A stretch of 7,350 bases of DNA from Nitrospirota bacterium. GTDB lineage: Bacteria > Nitrospirota > Thermodesulfovibrionia > UBA6902. The stretch lies in NCBI GenBank assembly GCA_024277515.1, contig JAJRVB010000066.1, positions 1 to 7,350 on the forward strand, in the 5' to 3' direction. The translations under genes and the position numbers were made by a program. This document shows, piece by piece, positions 6,413 to 7,350 of the stretch. Numbering within the stretch: the first letter of the stretch is position 1; each line of letters opens with the position of its first letter. The notes under the pieces were generated by a model. It saw only the letters and a list, made by a program, of their open reading frames with translations. It had not been told where the DNA came from and ran no database searches.

Positions 6413-6421
6413 GAGGTGATC
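6413..6421 (+). promoter_or_regulatory. Strong Shine-Dalgarno of the 138-residue protein gene
   Basis: GAGGTGATC is a long match to the anti-Shine-Dalgarno end of 16S rRNA. Its GAGG core lies 7 bases before the ATG at 6424. It marks this small gene as real and probably well translated. Confidence 0.8.
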
Positions 6422-6423
6422 TA

Positions 6424-6840
6424 ATGAAGGAGTTAAAGGAAAACAGGAAGACGGAAACACCCGCATGGGAAGAAGAGAGCGGCCTTATTTTATTTCTTGC
6501 TTCAGTAAACAGAGAGGTGGAAAAATTCAATAAGAGCTTCGAGTTCGGCATCAATAACATGGCCGTAATGCCGGGTGATATCGACGGAGATTCGGAATTG
6601 CCGCTAAAAGCGGGGTTCATGTTAGGGCTTAAGAATCCCCTGCTGCCCGAATTAACGTATTGTCTTTATGCCATCTTAAAGGGCAGGGTACTGTATGGTT
6701 ATATCGGCCTGTACAGAGACGGGGGCATGACCACGTTAAAAGAGCTCGCCCCTATGAGTGACTTCAGAGAGGGCAATGCGGTGTTATATGAGTGGCTGAC
6801 ACAGCTGGTCCGTGCATCTTACGAAAAGATAATGCTATAA
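6424..6840 (+). CDS. Conserved-looking protein of unknown function, 138 residues
   Basis: I do not recognise this protein. It has no signal peptide and no clear membrane helix. The first 19 residues are strongly charged (MKELKENRKTETPAWEEES) and probably flexible. They are followed by an apparently folded part: a helix-like LILFLASVNREVEKFNKSFEFG (21-42), a loop rich in Gly/Asp (51-57, GDIDGDS), a hydrophobic LTYCLYAILKGRVLYGYIGLYRDGG (77-101) that looks like a helix or buried strand pair, and a C-terminal amphipathic helix (about 118-136). There are no zinc or nucleotide motifs. It is supported as a gene by a good promoter and ribosome binding site and by its 3-base spacing from the next gene, which implies co-expression with an MBL-fold hydrolase. 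Composition is like its neighbours, with no sign of transfer. Confidence 0.85.
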   Translation: MKELKENRKTETPAWEEESGLILFLASVNREVEKFNKSFEFGINNMAVMPGDIDGDSELPLKAGFMLGLKNPLLPELTYCLYAILKGRVLYGYIGLYRDGGMTTLKELAPMSDFREGNAVLYEWLTQLVRASYEKIML

Positions 6841-6843
6841 ATA

Positions 6844-7350
6844 ATGAAACTTATTGTATTAGGCAGTGGAACATGCGTCCCGTCATTGCAAAGAAACGCC
6901 CCCGGCTATTATCTGGAGGCTGACGGTTGTCAGGTGCTCGTGGATTGCGGAAGCGGAACGCTTCTGCAGCTCGAAAAAGCGGGCATAAGTTATAAAGAAC
7001 TGGATGCGGTCTTTATCACCCATACACATCCTGACCATTTTTCAGACCTGATGCCCCTGATTCAGGCGCTTCTTGCCACGCCGAATTTCAGGAGGGTAAA
7101 AGACCTGTCCATATTCGGGCCTGCTGACTTTGCAGAATATTATGAGCAGGCCATTGTCACGGTACTGGGTCGCCCCGGCTTTAGTTCTGTACGATCAATA
7201 GAGCCTCATGACGCACTGGATTACGGCCCGTTTCATGTTGCAACCGCAAAAACTGTTCATTCAGAGGACAGCATTGCATACAGATTCGAACATGGGACCG
7301 GGTCCGTTGTCTTTACCGGTGATGCGGATATTGACCAGGGGATCATAGAA
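6844..7350 (+). CDS. RNase Z-like metallo-beta-lactamase-fold hydrolase, N-terminal part (runs off window end)
   Basis: The first 169 residues of an MBL-fold metallo-hydrolase of the ribonuclease Z-like group, a group of roughly 250-310 residues. It starts with the beta-strand and loop MKLIVLGSGT (1-10) and has VDCGSGT at 33-39. The metal-binding motif HTHPDH is at 60-65, giving His60, His62, Asp64 and His65. Further ligands are His139 in TVHSED and Asp160 in FTGDAD; the last His would lie beyond the window. The segment after the HxHxDH motif reads FSDLMPLIQAL rather than the glycine-rich stretch of true tRNA 3'-processing RNase Z, so a different hydrolase activity is more likely. The ATG lies 3 bases after the preceding stop with no good ribosome binding site, suggesting translational coupling. 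Substrate unknown. Confidence 0.93.
   Translation, partial: MKLIVLGSGTCVPSLQRNAPGYYLEADGCQVLVDCGSGTLLQLEKAGISYKELDAVFITHTHPDHFSDLMPLIQALLATPNFRRVKDLSIFGPADFAEYYEQAIVTVLGRPGFSSVRSIEPHDALDYGPFHVATAKTVHSEDSIAYRFEHGTGSVVFTGDADIDQGIIE

Noticed and set aside
6201..6620. Minus-strand open frame of 139 codons across the divergent intergenic region
   Set aside because: It covers the start of the membrane paralog, both promoters and the start of the plus-strand gene, all better supported, and its translation resembles no protein.
6844..7350. Genuine tRNA 3'-processing ribonuclease Z (rnz)
   Set aside because: The HxHxDH motif is present, but the segment after it is not the glycine-rich RNase Z version and no tRNA-binding arm is seen in the visible part. 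The broader RNase Z-like MBL group is the safer call.
1..7350. Mobile elements, CRISPR array, tRNA or rRNA genes, defence system
   Set aside because: Nearly all the sequence is filled by housekeeping genes of even composition; no direct repeat array, transposase, integrase or tRNA cloverleaf was found.

Overview
The window reads as a chromosomal, housekeeping stretch of a Gram-negative-type bacterium of moderate GC content. It holds eight protein-coding genes, two cut by the window edges, and no RNA gene, insertion sequence, integrase or CRISPR array that I could find. A single-core, 199-residue EF-Ts, the rpsB-tsf-pyrH-frr order followed by gap-pgk, and tandem stand-alone LPG-synthase-TM proteins suggest a deep-branching lineage such as Nitrospirota or Desulfobacterota. 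That placement is an inference, not something the sequence proves.

Positions 1-6265 are all on the minus strand. Read in the direction of transcription, the order is: two tandem paralogous membrane proteins of the LPG-synthase transmembrane / UPF0104 family (6265-5234 and 5192-4155); a 269-base gap that probably holds the rpsB promoter and a structured leader; the translation cluster rpsB, tsf, pyrH, frr (3885-1188), packed with a 4-base overlap or 5-9 base gaps; then gap (1147-143) and the start of pgk (134 to the window edge). A 40-base AT-rich spacer before gap carries a perfect extended -10 element, so the glycolytic pair may have its own promoter as well as read-through from frr.

A 158-base divergent intergenic region (6266-6423) separates the minus-strand block from a plus-strand pair: an unrecognised 138-residue soluble protein (6424-6840) and, three bases later, the N-terminal half of an RNase Z-like metallo-beta-lactamase-fold hydrolase (6844 to the window edge). 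Both directions have a plausible sigma-70 type promoter here.

Functionally, rpsB/tsf/pyrH/frr supply a 30S protein, the EF-Tu exchange factor, UMP kinase and ribosome recycling, while gap-pgk carry out consecutive steps of glycolysis/gluconeogenesis. The paralogous membrane proteins probably handle a lipid or lipid-linked substrate, but which one cannot be told from sequence. I see no clear novel system. The items most worth a second look are the tandem membrane paralogs whose duplication includes the start region, the unknown protein coupled to an MBL hydrolase, the possible S2-type leader, and the extended N-terminus of Pgk.
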